Assembly: GCA_002295325.1 (NCBI GenBank)
Contig: DBGA01000026.1
Location: 7,283-12,708 of the forward strand
Origin: Ruminococcaceae bacterium UBA866
Lineage (GTDB): Bacteria; Bacillota; Clostridia; Oscillospirales; Ruminococcaceae
Direction of reading: 5' to 3'
Length of the DNA stretch: 5,426 nt
The position numbers and the translations under genes were made by a program. The stretch's first letter is position 1. Each line of letters opens with the position of its first letter. Shown piece by piece: positions 1 through 5,349 of this stretch. The notes beneath the pieces were generated by a model, which ran no database searches, was not told the DNA's origin, and saw only the letters and a list, made by a program, of their open reading frames with translations.

Positions 1-995
1 GCATCAAGGCGACAGTAATCGTCAATTAAATTATCAACACCATCATTTGTATAACGGCTGTTGTTCTTTTCAAGGTAGAGATAAGCCGAAATTGCAGCTG
101 CAATATACTCCTCTTTTTTGTATTGTGATGGGAATGTGGTTCTTGCAGCATAAGCAAGTGCCGCGATTGCATAACCTGCTCCTGAACGGAATGAAGTTTC
201 ATAATTTTCTTCTTTGATTTCGTCAAACCCTTCAGTCACACCGCCGCCTTTACGTGATTTAGGCTCTCTATATTCAAACGCAATAATACGTGTTTCACTT
301 ACTGAATTAAACGCGCCCCTGCGTGCTTTTGAGCGGAAAAATGTACCAGATGGGGTTCTCATTCTCATAAGAAAATCTGCACCATACATCCCCTCGTCTA
401 GCATCCTTCTTTTTAGCATTGTGTAATAAGGATATTCACTCTCTTCTAGCAAGTCGTTAAACTTAAAAAAGCTATATGCTGAAAAGGCTGCTTGTTGTGG
501 GTTAAAATATGATGTATGGGATAGATGTGAAAGATGAACACTGTAATCACCTGTTGCATCATGCCAACCACCTCTAACGTCATGTCTACCCTGTCTAAAA
601 CCACCCTCAAAAGGAAGATTTTTTTCTGCTGACTCAAACTCACCAGTAGAACGTTGTGCCTTAAAATAGTAGCAAGCAGAACTTAATGTTTTCATTTCAA
701 GTAAATTTTCTGCTATCTCAAACGGAAAGGATTTATGCTCAATATCATTGTCTTTCAGGGTAATGTAGTACTTCCCTTTAGACTTTACTTCATCAAAACG
801 GAGTATAAAGTAGTAACCTTTATTCCATCGGTCAACTTCGCCCGAATCTTGTGGAATACCAGAAAATACAACACTATTATCCTTGTAACATCTTACCTCA
901 AAAGCTTGGGGGTTACTGTCTTTTGCGCCTTGAAAAATCGCTGTTTTCGTGTCACCGCTATCATAGCCGATGTGATTTGTCAAAATCTGTACCAT
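1..995 (-). CDS. GH9-family glycoside hydrolase, cytoplasmic type, 3' end outside window
   Basis: This open frame is uninterrupted for 331 codons and leaves the window at position 1, so only the N-terminal part is seen. Residues about 3-95 fit the Ig-like domain that precedes many GH9 catalytic domains (start ILTNHIGYD). The catalytic domain follows; residues 142-151 read GGWHDATGDY, the GH9 catalytic-base region, with Asp146 and Asp150 separated by three residues instead of the two in cellulase DAGD. The next stretch, SHLSHTSYFNPQQ (156-168), replaces the usual cellulase sequence. From memory, this DxxGD/SHL/NPQQ type resembles the GH9 exo-glucosaminidases of Vibrio and Photobacterium more than endoglucanases. 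The general acid Glu, expected near the C-terminus, is not in the window. The protein begins MVQILTNHIGY, with no signal peptide. A GAGGG site lies 9 nt before the ATG. It sits 31 nt downstream of the MFS gene, probably in one operon. GH9 membership is secure; the substrate is uncertain (chito-, gluco- or other beta-linked oligosaccharide). Confidence 0.88.
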   Translation of the reverse strand, partial: MVQILTNHIGYDSGDTKTAIFQGAKDSNPQAFEVRCYKDNSVVFSGIPQDSGEVDRWNKGYYFILRFDEVKSKGKYYITLKDNDIEHKSFPFEIAENLLEMKTLSSACYYFKAQRSTGEFESAEKNLPFEGGFRQGRHDVRGGWHDATGDYSVHLSHLSHTSYFNPQQAAFSAYSFFKFNDLLEESEYPYYTMLKRRMLDEGMYGADFLMRMRTPSGTFFRSKARRGAFNSVSETRIIAFEYREPKSRKGGGVTEGFDEIKEENYETSFRSGAGYAIAALAYAARTTFPSQYKKEEYIAAAISAYLYLEKNNSRYTNDGVDNLIDDYCRLD

Positions 996-1026
996 AACAA
1001 AATTCCCTCATCTCTCTTTTGAAATA

Positions 1027-2187
1027 TTAATAGTTTCGTTTTTTGAGCAAAGCCTTTTTGAAATTTATCCTAAACATAACGGCTCCCACAATTGTAACTA
1101 GACTACTGACAAGCAAAACATTCTTAAAGCCGACTACTCCAGACATATAACCTCCAATCGGCGCAAAGAGTATCTTTGAAAAAATTGTGCCCAAAATTGC
1201 GTTTAGAGATTGTGCAGTAGCCCTCATGTTTTTTGGAACATTATCATTTATATACTTAATTAAGCAGTAGCTAAAACCTACATAACCACATCCACTTAGC
1301 ATATTTATCCCTAAAATTAAGAAATGGTTTGTTGTAAAATAGAGCAAAAACCAACGTAACGCTGTCGCTATTCCTGCAAAAAGCATTACTTTTTCAACTC
1401 CAAATTTCTTTTCAAGCTTATACGCAAACCAGAAAAATGGAACTTCTGACATTGCTGATACAAAGGTCAACGCTCCAAGCATCTGTGAGCTTGCACCAAG
1501 CTCTGTCGTAAAATATATCGGGTAGAACTGGAAGTAAAATGATACACCCATATAATATGTGATATTAAAAACAATCATACAAAGAAGCGCTTTGTCTTTC
1601 AGCAGAATACTATATTTCACCTTTTCTGCTTTTTGCCGATGCCCCTCTACTCGTGGCAATGTAAAATACATTGTACCCGTGATAAAGAAGAACACCGCCA
1701 TAATCCAAAAAATATTGCTGTAATTATTACCGATTACAAATCCAACAACCAAAGCACAAATTGAATACCCGAGTGTTCCACCAAGCCTGATATTGCCAAA
1801 GTCCCATTTGCTTTTCGATAACAACTCGAGCGTATAATTATCTTGCAATGTCATTGCTGGGAAAAAGAAGATTGAAAAAAGCATAACGCAAATCGCAAGC
1901 CAAAGTGCAGTTTGGAACATATAGTAGGAAAGGCATATGATTGCCGAAATAAGTGCCAAAAAACCAACGACTTGATTTTTGCTCTTGGACTTATCACTGA
2001 TTACGCCCCAAACGGGCTGCATAAGCACAAGCAGAATTGTAGCTACAGATTGTATTTGTCCAATCTGTGTCATGGTGTAGCCCACACTGGTTAAAAACAC
2101 ATTCAAATAGGTATTATACATTGCTTGCCCAGCATAAAAAATTACATAGATTGAAAAAATTTTGACAGGAAACCTATCCTTATTCAT
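1027..2187 (-). CDS. MFS sugar/nucleoside-type H+ symporter-like permease
   Basis: A 386-residue, strongly hydrophobic protein with about 12 membrane segments, the usual size for the major facilitator superfamily. Seen directly: GVISDKSKSK (61-70) is the loop 2-3 MFS motif in degenerate form; WDFGNIRLGGTLGY (128-141) matches the G-x-x-R-x-x-G-S/T-x-G signature of the LacY/nucleoside-symporter-like branch (MFS_1_like); RATAQSL (322-328) is typical of the loop between segments 10 and 11 in that branch. A TTG six bases upstream (2193) is in frame, but it lies only 3 nt from the AGGAGGA site, whereas the ATG at 2187 lies 9 nt from it, so I use the ATG. The gene is first in a probable operon with the GH9 enzyme, which suggests import of the sugar that enzyme cleaves. 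The substrate cannot be read from the sequence. Confidence 0.85.
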   Translation of the reverse strand: MNKDRFPVKIFSIYVIFYAGQAMYNTYLNVFLTSVGYTMTQIGQIQSVATILLVLMQPVWGVISDKSKSKNQVVGFLALISAIICLSYYMFQTALWLAICVMLFSIFFFPAMTLQDNYTLELLSKSKWDFGNIRLGGTLGYSICALVVGFVIGNNYSNIFWIMAVFFFITGTMYFTLPRVEGHRQKAEKVKYSILLKDKALLCMIVFNITYYMGVSFYFQFYPIYFTTELGASSQMLGALTFVSAMSEVPFFWFAYKLEKKFGVEKVMLFAGIATALRWFLLYFTTNHFLILGINMLSGCGYVGFSYCLIKYINDNVPKNMRATAQSLNAILGTIFSKILFAPIGGYMSGVVGFKNVLLVSSLVTIVGAVMFRINFKKALLKKRNY

Positions 2188-2196
2188 TCCCAAATA

Positions 2197-2203
2197 TCCT
2201 CCT
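2197..2203 (-). promoter_or_regulatory. Ribosome binding site of the MFS gene (sets the start)
   Basis: On the minus strand this reads AGGAGGA, a near-perfect Shine-Dalgarno. Its spacing of 9 nt to the ATG at 2187, against 3 nt to an in-frame TTG at 2193, decides the start codon. Confidence 0.8.
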
Positions 2204-2231
2204 GTGTATCCACGTCTTTATCTTTAAACTT

Positions 2232-2260
2232 AGACTATCACTTTAATTTTTCAATGTCAA
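2232..2260 (-). promoter_or_regulatory. Probable sigma-A promoter for the MFS-GH9 unit
   Basis: On the minus strand a perfect -35 TTGACA (2255-2260) is followed after exactly 17 nt by a poor -10, TAGTCT (2232-2237). The consensus -35 with a weak -10 would fit a regulated promoter. The predicted start leaves a leader of roughly 35-40 nt before the ATG at 2187. Confidence 0.5.
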
Positions 2261-2271
2261 TATGTTTTGTA

Positions 2272-2285
2272 AAGTTAGTTAACTT
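2272..2285. promoter_or_regulatory. Candidate operator palindrome between divergent promoters
   Basis: AAGTTA-GT-TAACTT is a perfect 6-bp inverted repeat with a 2-nt centre. It lies 11 bp upstream of the -35 of the leftward promoter and about 34 bp upstream of the rightward -35, a position where an activator or repressor could act on one or both. No regulator gene is in the window. AT-rich palindromes of this length can occur by chance. Confidence 0.3.
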
Positions 2286-2319
2286 ATCGTCGAATTTTTT
2301 ACCCTTTCACCAAAAAGCG

Positions 2320-2348
2320 TTGTAGTATTTGCACCAATATGCTATGAT
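2320..2348 (+). promoter_or_regulatory. Probable sigma-A promoter for the AEC transporter gene
   Basis: TTGTAG (2320-2325) and TATGAT (2343-2348) are separated by 17 nt. The -10 matches consensus at five of six positions. The expected start near 2355 gives a short leader of about 30 nt before the ATG at 2384, with the ribosome site AGAGGTG (2373-2379) just upstream. Confidence 0.55.
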
Positions 2349-2383
2349 AAAAAATATAGTTTTATATTTTAAAGAGGTGCACT

Positions 2384-3322
2384 ATGGAAAATTTGCTAAT
2401 ATCCTTTAACGTCATATCTCCGATTTTTTTCATGATGGCGTTAGGGTATGCGATAAAAAGGTTAAAAATCTTGGACGACCACACACTTGATGGAATGAAC
2501 AGCGTTGCTTTTAAGGTTTTCTTTCCCATAATGTTGTTTAACAGCATTTATAAAACCAACTTAAAGGATTCTCTAGACCCTAAGCTGATAGGATTTGCAA
2601 TTTTAATTGTTATAACCATATTTTTGTTACTATGTTTGTTTATTCCCCTTATTGAAAAGGATAGTAAAAAACGTGGTGTTCTAATTCAAGGAACTTTTCG
2701 TTCAAATTTTGTAATATTTGGGCTTCCAATTGCAATCGCACTTTGTGGAATGGACAATATTGGTGCAACCTCTTTGCTAATCGCTATTATTGTACCGTTA
2801 TATAATGCACTTTCAATTGTTGCATTAGAAATTCATCGAAATAGCAAAATTAGAGTTAAAACCGTGCTGAAAGGCATTCTAACAAACCCACTTGTCCTTG
2901 GTGGAATTGCCGGAATTGCTGCTTTACTTATTAATTTGAACCTTCCTACTTCAGTTGATAATGCAATCAATGATATTGCAAAAATTACAACTCCTCTTGC
3001 CTTAGTTTTACTTGGAGGTTCCTTTAATTTTAGCGATATTAAAGGAAACAAAAAGCAAATTCTAATTGGCGTTATTGGAAAACTCATTGTTATTCCACTC
3101 ATTTTTATTCCTCTGTCTGTGCTTGCAGGTTTTAGAGGGGTACAACTTATTCCACTTGTGGTTATGATTGCGGCTCCCGCTGCGGTTTCGACCTTTACCA
3201 TGGCAGGGCAAATGGAGGCAGACCAAACCCTTGCAGGACAGCTTGTTGTGTTTGGTTCACTTAGTTCTATCATAACCATGTTTATATGGATATTTACCCT
3301 CAAAACGATGGGACTATTTTAG
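2384..3322 (+). CDS. AEC (auxin efflux carrier) family transporter
   Basis: A 312-residue integral membrane protein, the normal length for bacterial members of the AEC family (Mem_trans), which carry small organic anions such as malate or malonate. About ten hydrophobic segments are visible. Family signatures seen: GTFRSNFVIFGLPIA (103-117), the conserved R-x-N-x-x-x-x-G-x-P block; ILTNPLVLGGIAG (165-177), with the conserved Asn-Pro after the cytoplasmic loop; TTPLALVLLGGSF (202-214); and AAPAAVSTFTMAGQMEAD (263-280) near the end. The start at ATG 2384 is supported by AGAGGTG four nt upstream. It is divergent from the MFS-GH9 unit and has its own promoter; no hairpin terminator is visible after its stop, so some read-through into the next unit is possible. 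The substrate is unknown. Confidence 0.9.
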   Translation: MENLLISFNVISPIFFMMALGYAIKRLKILDDHTLDGMNSVAFKVFFPIMLFNSIYKTNLKDSLDPKLIGFAILIVITIFLLLCLFIPLIEKDSKKRGVLIQGTFRSNFVIFGLPIAIALCGMDNIGATSLLIAIIVPLYNALSIVALEIHRNSKIRVKTVLKGILTNPLVLGGIAGIAALLINLNLPTSVDNAINDIAKITTPLALVLLGGSFNFSDIKGNKKQILIGVIGKLIVIPLIFIPLSVLAGFRGVQLIPLVVMIAAPAAVSTFTMAGQMEADQTLAGQLVVFGSLSSIITMFIWIFTLKTMGLF

Positions 3323-3379
3323 TTCTACTATTACTAAGGAGTTCTACCAAATTATTCATATAAAATATTTCTAAAAACA

Positions 3380-3408
3380 TTGAAGAAAATTTTACCATAT
3401 GGTATACT
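3380..3408 (+). promoter_or_regulatory. Probable sigma-A promoter for the NfeD-slipin operon
   Basis: TTGAAG (3380-3385) and TATACT (3403-3408) have 17 nt between them, each matching consensus at four or five of six positions. A perfect TATAAT-like stretch just downstream (TATAATTAG, from 3408) has no matching -35 at the right distance. The ribosome site AAAGGGG (3427-3433) and ATG at 3442 follow. Confidence 0.6.
3393..3404. promoter_or_regulatory. 12-bp palindrome overlapping the -10 of the NfeD promoter
   Basis: TACCATATGGTA is a perfect palindrome that occupies the end of the promoter spacer and the first two bases of the -10 box. A protein bound there would block the promoter, so it is a candidate operator. 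No other copy was noticed in the window, and no binding protein is identifiable. Confidence 0.3.
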
Positions 3409-3441
3409 ATAATTAGATATTTATGTAAAGGGGTTGATTTT

Positions 3442-3885
3442 ATGGTTTTATGGCATATCGTGTTTTGGGCTGTTTTAACCGTTGTATTGATTGGCGCTGA
3501 AATCGCTACAGTTCATCTTATTTCAGTTTGGTTTGGTGCTGGAAGTTTGGTTGCATTTGTATCTTCATTCTTCGCTATCGACTTTTATGTTCAAATTATA
3601 ATCTTTATCGCTGTATCAATCATTTTATTGTTGGCAACACGTCCATTTGTTAAGAACTTTCTTAACAGCAGTGGTCACGTTAAAACAAATGCAGACTCCA
3701 TTATTGGAAAGAGTTGTGTTGTAACAGAGGAAGTTAATAGTCTAGCCGGAACCGGCAGAGCTTTTGTTGATGGACTTAGTTGGTCTGCAAAAAGTGCTGA
3801 CAACAACGCTATCTTTAAGGAAAAGGACGTTTGCGAAGTTATAGATATTCAGGGCGTAACCCTCATTGTTAAAGCAATAAATTAA
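3442..3885 (+). CDS. NfeD-like membrane protein, short form with C-terminal OB-fold domain
   Basis: A 147-residue protein. Residues about 4-70 form two or three membrane segments (around 4-24, 27-45 and 47-67), followed by a charged RPFVKNFL boundary. Residues about 84-146 fit the small soluble beta-barrel (OB-fold) domain of NfeD: IIGKSCVVTEEV, then TGRAFVDGLSWSAKS (104-118, the G-x-x-x-V-x-G-x-x-W-x-A pattern), and a final CEVIDIQGVTLIVK strand pair. It lacks the N-terminal ClpP-like serine protease domain of long NfeD proteins, so it is the short type. Short NfeD proteins are usually encoded beside a stomatin/slipin and are thought to work with it in the membrane; here the slipin gene follows after 25 nt. 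A role in membrane organisation or quality control is inferred from the family and remains general. Confidence 0.9.
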   Translation: MVLWHIVFWAVLTVVLIGAEIATVHLISVWFGAGSLVAFVSSFFAIDFYVQIIIFIAVSIILLLATRPFVKNFLNSSGHVKTNADSIIGKSCVVTEEVNSLAGTGRAFVDGLSWSAKSADNNAIFKEKDVCEVIDIQGVTLIVKAIN

Positions 3886-3910
3886 TATAAAAAGGAAAGA
3901 GGTTTTTATT

Positions 3911-4852
3911 ATGCCATTAGCAGCATACATAGGACTTGGAGTAGTCATCTTCTTGCTCATTATTATCGTTTTACAGATCAAGGTTGTTCCACAATCACAG
4001 GTTTATGTAATCGAGCGTGTTGGTACATACCATATGACATGGAATACAGGTTTACATATTCTTATTCCTTTCATTGATAGAATTGCAAAAAAGGTTTCTT
4101 TAAAGGAATTCGTTGTTGACTTTAAACCACAGCCTGTTATTACAAAGGATAACGTTACAATGCAGATTGATACCGTTGTTTTCTATCAAGTAACGGATGC
4201 AAAGCTTTTTGCTTATGGTATCAACAACCCTTTATCAGCGATTGAAAACTTAACTGCCACTACCCTTAGAAATATTGTCGGTGAGCTCGAGCTTGACGCA
4301 ACTCTTACTTCAAGGGATACTGTAAACACTAAGATTACTGCTATTTTGGACCAAGCGTCTGATAAATGGGGCATCAAGGTTAATCGTGTTGAACTTAAAA
4401 ACATTTTGCCACCTCGTGAAATTCAAGATGCTATGGAACGTCAAATGAAAGCAGAGCGTGAGCGTCGTGAGGTAATGTTAAGAGCAGAGGGTGAGAGAAA
4501 CTCTCAAATCCTAATTGCAGAGGGTGAGCGACAATCGCAAATTCTTCGTGCCGAGGCTGTTAAGGAGGCAACTATTCTACAAGCCGATGCTATAAGAGAA
4601 AAGCAAATTCGTGAGGCAGAGGGTGAGGCGCAAGCTATCAAACTTATCCAAGATGCACACGCAGCAAGCCTTAAAACCTTGACAGACGCAAACCCTAGCG
4701 AAAAAGTGCTTGCACTTAAGAGCCTAGAGGCATTTATCAAAGCGGCTGACGGAAAGGCGACTAAGATTATTATCCCGAGCAATATGCAAAATCTTGCAGG
4801 TCTTGCAACATCAGTGAAAGAACTTTTCACAAATGTTGATCCTGCTAACTAA
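3911..4852 (+). CDS. Slipin / stomatin-like SPFH protein (QmcA/paraslipin type)
   Basis: A 313-residue protein with one N-terminal membrane anchor (about 5-23), then the SPFH/band-7 domain (about 24-180). Diagnostic stretches are VVPQSQVYVIERVGTY (25-40), TGLHILIPFIDRI (46-58), TKDNVTMQIDTVVFYQV (78-94) and LKNILPPREIQDAM (162-175). A long helix follows with five consecutive 11-residue repeats (192-246, beginning AEGERNSQILI), then a C-terminal part with KIIIPSNM. This is the complete paraslipin layout. SPFH proteins form large membrane-bound oligomeric cages that organise lipids and nearby membrane proteins or proteases. The start is supported by AGGAAAGAGG (3893-3902), 8 nt before the ATG. 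It is the last gene of the NfeD operon, closed by a strong terminator. The family call is secure; the client proteins are not known. Confidence 0.93.
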   Translation: MPLAAYIGLGVVIFLLIIIVLQIKVVPQSQVYVIERVGTYHMTWNTGLHILIPFIDRIAKKVSLKEFVVDFKPQPVITKDNVTMQIDTVVFYQVTDAKLFAYGINNPLSAIENLTATTLRNIVGELELDATLTSRDTVNTKITAILDQASDKWGIKVNRVELKNILPPREIQDAMERQMKAERERREVMLRAEGERNSQILIAEGERQSQILRAEAVKEATILQADAIREKQIREAEGEAQAIKLIQDAHAASLKTLTDANPSEKVLALKSLEAFIKAADGKATKIIIPSNMQNLAGLATSVKELFTNVDPAN

Positions 4853-4862
4853 ATAAGCTTTT

Positions 4863-4890
4863 AGGGGGCAGATGTTTCTGCCCTCTTTTT
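4863..4890 (+). terminator. Intrinsic terminator of the NfeD-slipin operon
   Basis: A 10-bp stem (4863-4872 with 4877-4886, one G-T wobble) closes a TGTT loop and is followed directly by a T-run and ATTTT. It starts 10 nt after the slipin stop codon. Confidence 0.92.
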
Positions 4891-4995
4891 ATTTTGACTG
4901 CATCTTGGTTTGCGCCCTGCTCTTAACCCATATGCCACATACAAAATATACAGATAAAAATCACTTTCGTAATATTCTTTGTTTATTTTTAGGTG

Positions 4996-5024
4996 TTGTA
5001 TTTCACTGCCATATATTATACAAT
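4996..5024 (+). promoter_or_regulatory. Promoter of the structured RNA upstream of purE
   Basis: TTGTAT (4996-5001) and TACAAT (5019-5024) are 17 nt apart. The predicted +1 is G5031, which is exactly the first base of the closing helix of the downstream RNA fold. A perfect TATAAT (5024-5029) overlaps, with a weaker partner TTCACT (5002-5007) at 16 nt, so a start a few bases later is an alternative. Confidence 0.6.
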
Positions 5025-5030
5025 ATAATA

Positions 5031-5217
5031 GTACTAATTATCTATGAAGGGTGAGTTAAATGTATATTAAAACTGTGTTTTTTACAGGATTATGTTGCCA
5101 TTCTAATATGCCCTCTACATCCGCGCGCTTAGCAATCGGGTGTGGTTATTCTAAAGGGATAGTTGTACAAAATAATAGCAAGTAATTCTGAGGCTGCGAG
5201 TAATCGCAGCCTTTTTT
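5031..5217 (+). ncRNA. Candidate structured non-coding RNA (family not recognised)
   Basis: Between a good promoter and a strong terminator lies a transcript of about 187 nt with a consistent fold. The 5' end 5031-5043 pairs with 5157-5168 (12 pairs including two G-U, one bulged T at 5035). Inside, 5062-5069 pairs with 5104-5111 (8 bp, one wobble), enclosing a small CTGT/ACAG hairpin (5073-5076 with 5084-5087). Then 5115-5123 pairs with 5137-5145 (9 bp, two wobbles). The result is a three-way arrangement: closing stem, an 18-nt unpaired 5' strand, a long arm, and a hairpin on the 3' strand. Closing stem plus central bubble with a 3'-side hairpin recalls 6S RNA, and 6S genes lie beside pur genes in cyanobacteria, but the closing stem is short and I see no diagnostic 6S sequence. 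A purE riboswitch is the other option; no clear antiterminator is visible. A 41-codon frame (5060-5185) overlaps it. Pairings were found by eye without energy calculation. Confidence 0.42.
5191..5217 (+). terminator. Intrinsic terminator of the RNA upstream of purE
   Basis: A perfect 9-bp GC-rich stem (5191-5199 with 5204-5212) with a GTAA loop is followed by six T residues (5212-5217). It is 133 nt before purE, so transcripts started at 5031 should mostly end here unless the terminator is controlled. Confidence 0.92.
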
Positions 5218-5218
5218 C

Positions 5219-5349
5219 GTCGGGTCGCAACGAGGCGTTCGAGGTGTCCCCCACCGAGAACTTCATTCAATTCTTGTGATAGAAAAAGCGTAGCATCACA
5301 GTTTATGTAATTGCTACAAGAAGTTTTATTATAGAGGAGTGTTTTTTGA
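5219..5349 (+). promoter_or_regulatory. Structured leader region immediately upstream of purE
   Basis: The first half is GC-rich compared with its surroundings. Positions 5237-5261 form an exactly symmetric hairpin: GTTC/GAAC, a tandem GA/GA internal pair, GGTG/CACC and a TCCCC loop. Just upstream, CGC (5226-5228) and GCG (5235-5237) close an AACGAG loop. Further on, TGTGAT (5275-5280) pairs with ATCACA (5295-5300), and GTAGC in that loop (5290-5294) can pair with GCTAC (5313-5317), an H-type pseudoknot topology; alternatively GTAGCA/TGCTAC form a simple hairpin. The ribosome site AGAGGAG (5333-5339) follows 15 nt after the last pairing element. No convincing purE promoter was seen here. It may be a regulatory leader, but I recognise no known riboswitch consensus. 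Confidence 0.35.

Noticed and set aside
735..1022. Plus-strand open frame of 95 codons
   Set aside because: It lies antisense to the GH9 reading frame, which has clear domain motifs and a ribosome site; the plus-strand product has no recognisable features.
2833..3303. Minus-strand open frame of 156 codons
   Set aside because: It is antisense to the AEC transporter, whose motifs are unambiguous; low-complexity composition is expected from the complement of a hydrophobic gene.
3321..3347. Direct repeat AGTTCTAC (3321-3328 and 3340-3347) after the AEC stop
   Set aside because: Two copies of 8 bp in AT-rich DNA with no hairpin or promoter context; probably chance.
4504..4830. Minus-strand open frame of 108 codons
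   Set aside because: It mirrors the repetitive Ala/Glu-rich slipin helix; its Ser/Ala-rich product is the usual shadow of such a sequence.
4872..5054. Plus-strand open frame of 60 codons after the slipin
   Set aside because: It begins inside the terminator hairpin, has no ribosome site, and runs through the promoter of the downstream RNA.
5237..5261. PurR box pair (GTTCG and CCGAGAAC resemble inverted PurBox cores)
   Set aside because: One half has an extra G, the other a mismatch, and the 12-15 bp spacing and flanks do not fit the known tandem arrangement; the RNA hairpin explains the symmetry better.
5031..5349. Classical purine (guanine/adenine) riboswitch upstream of purE
   Set aside because: The conserved aptamer core and the short 7-bp P2/P3 arms with kissing loops are not present; the arms here are longer and differently placed.
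5219..5349. 6S RNA located in the purE leader
   Set aside because: A short stretch (GTGTCCCCCACCGA) recalls part of the E. coli 6S bubble, but there is no closing stem or room for a full-length 6S before the purE start.
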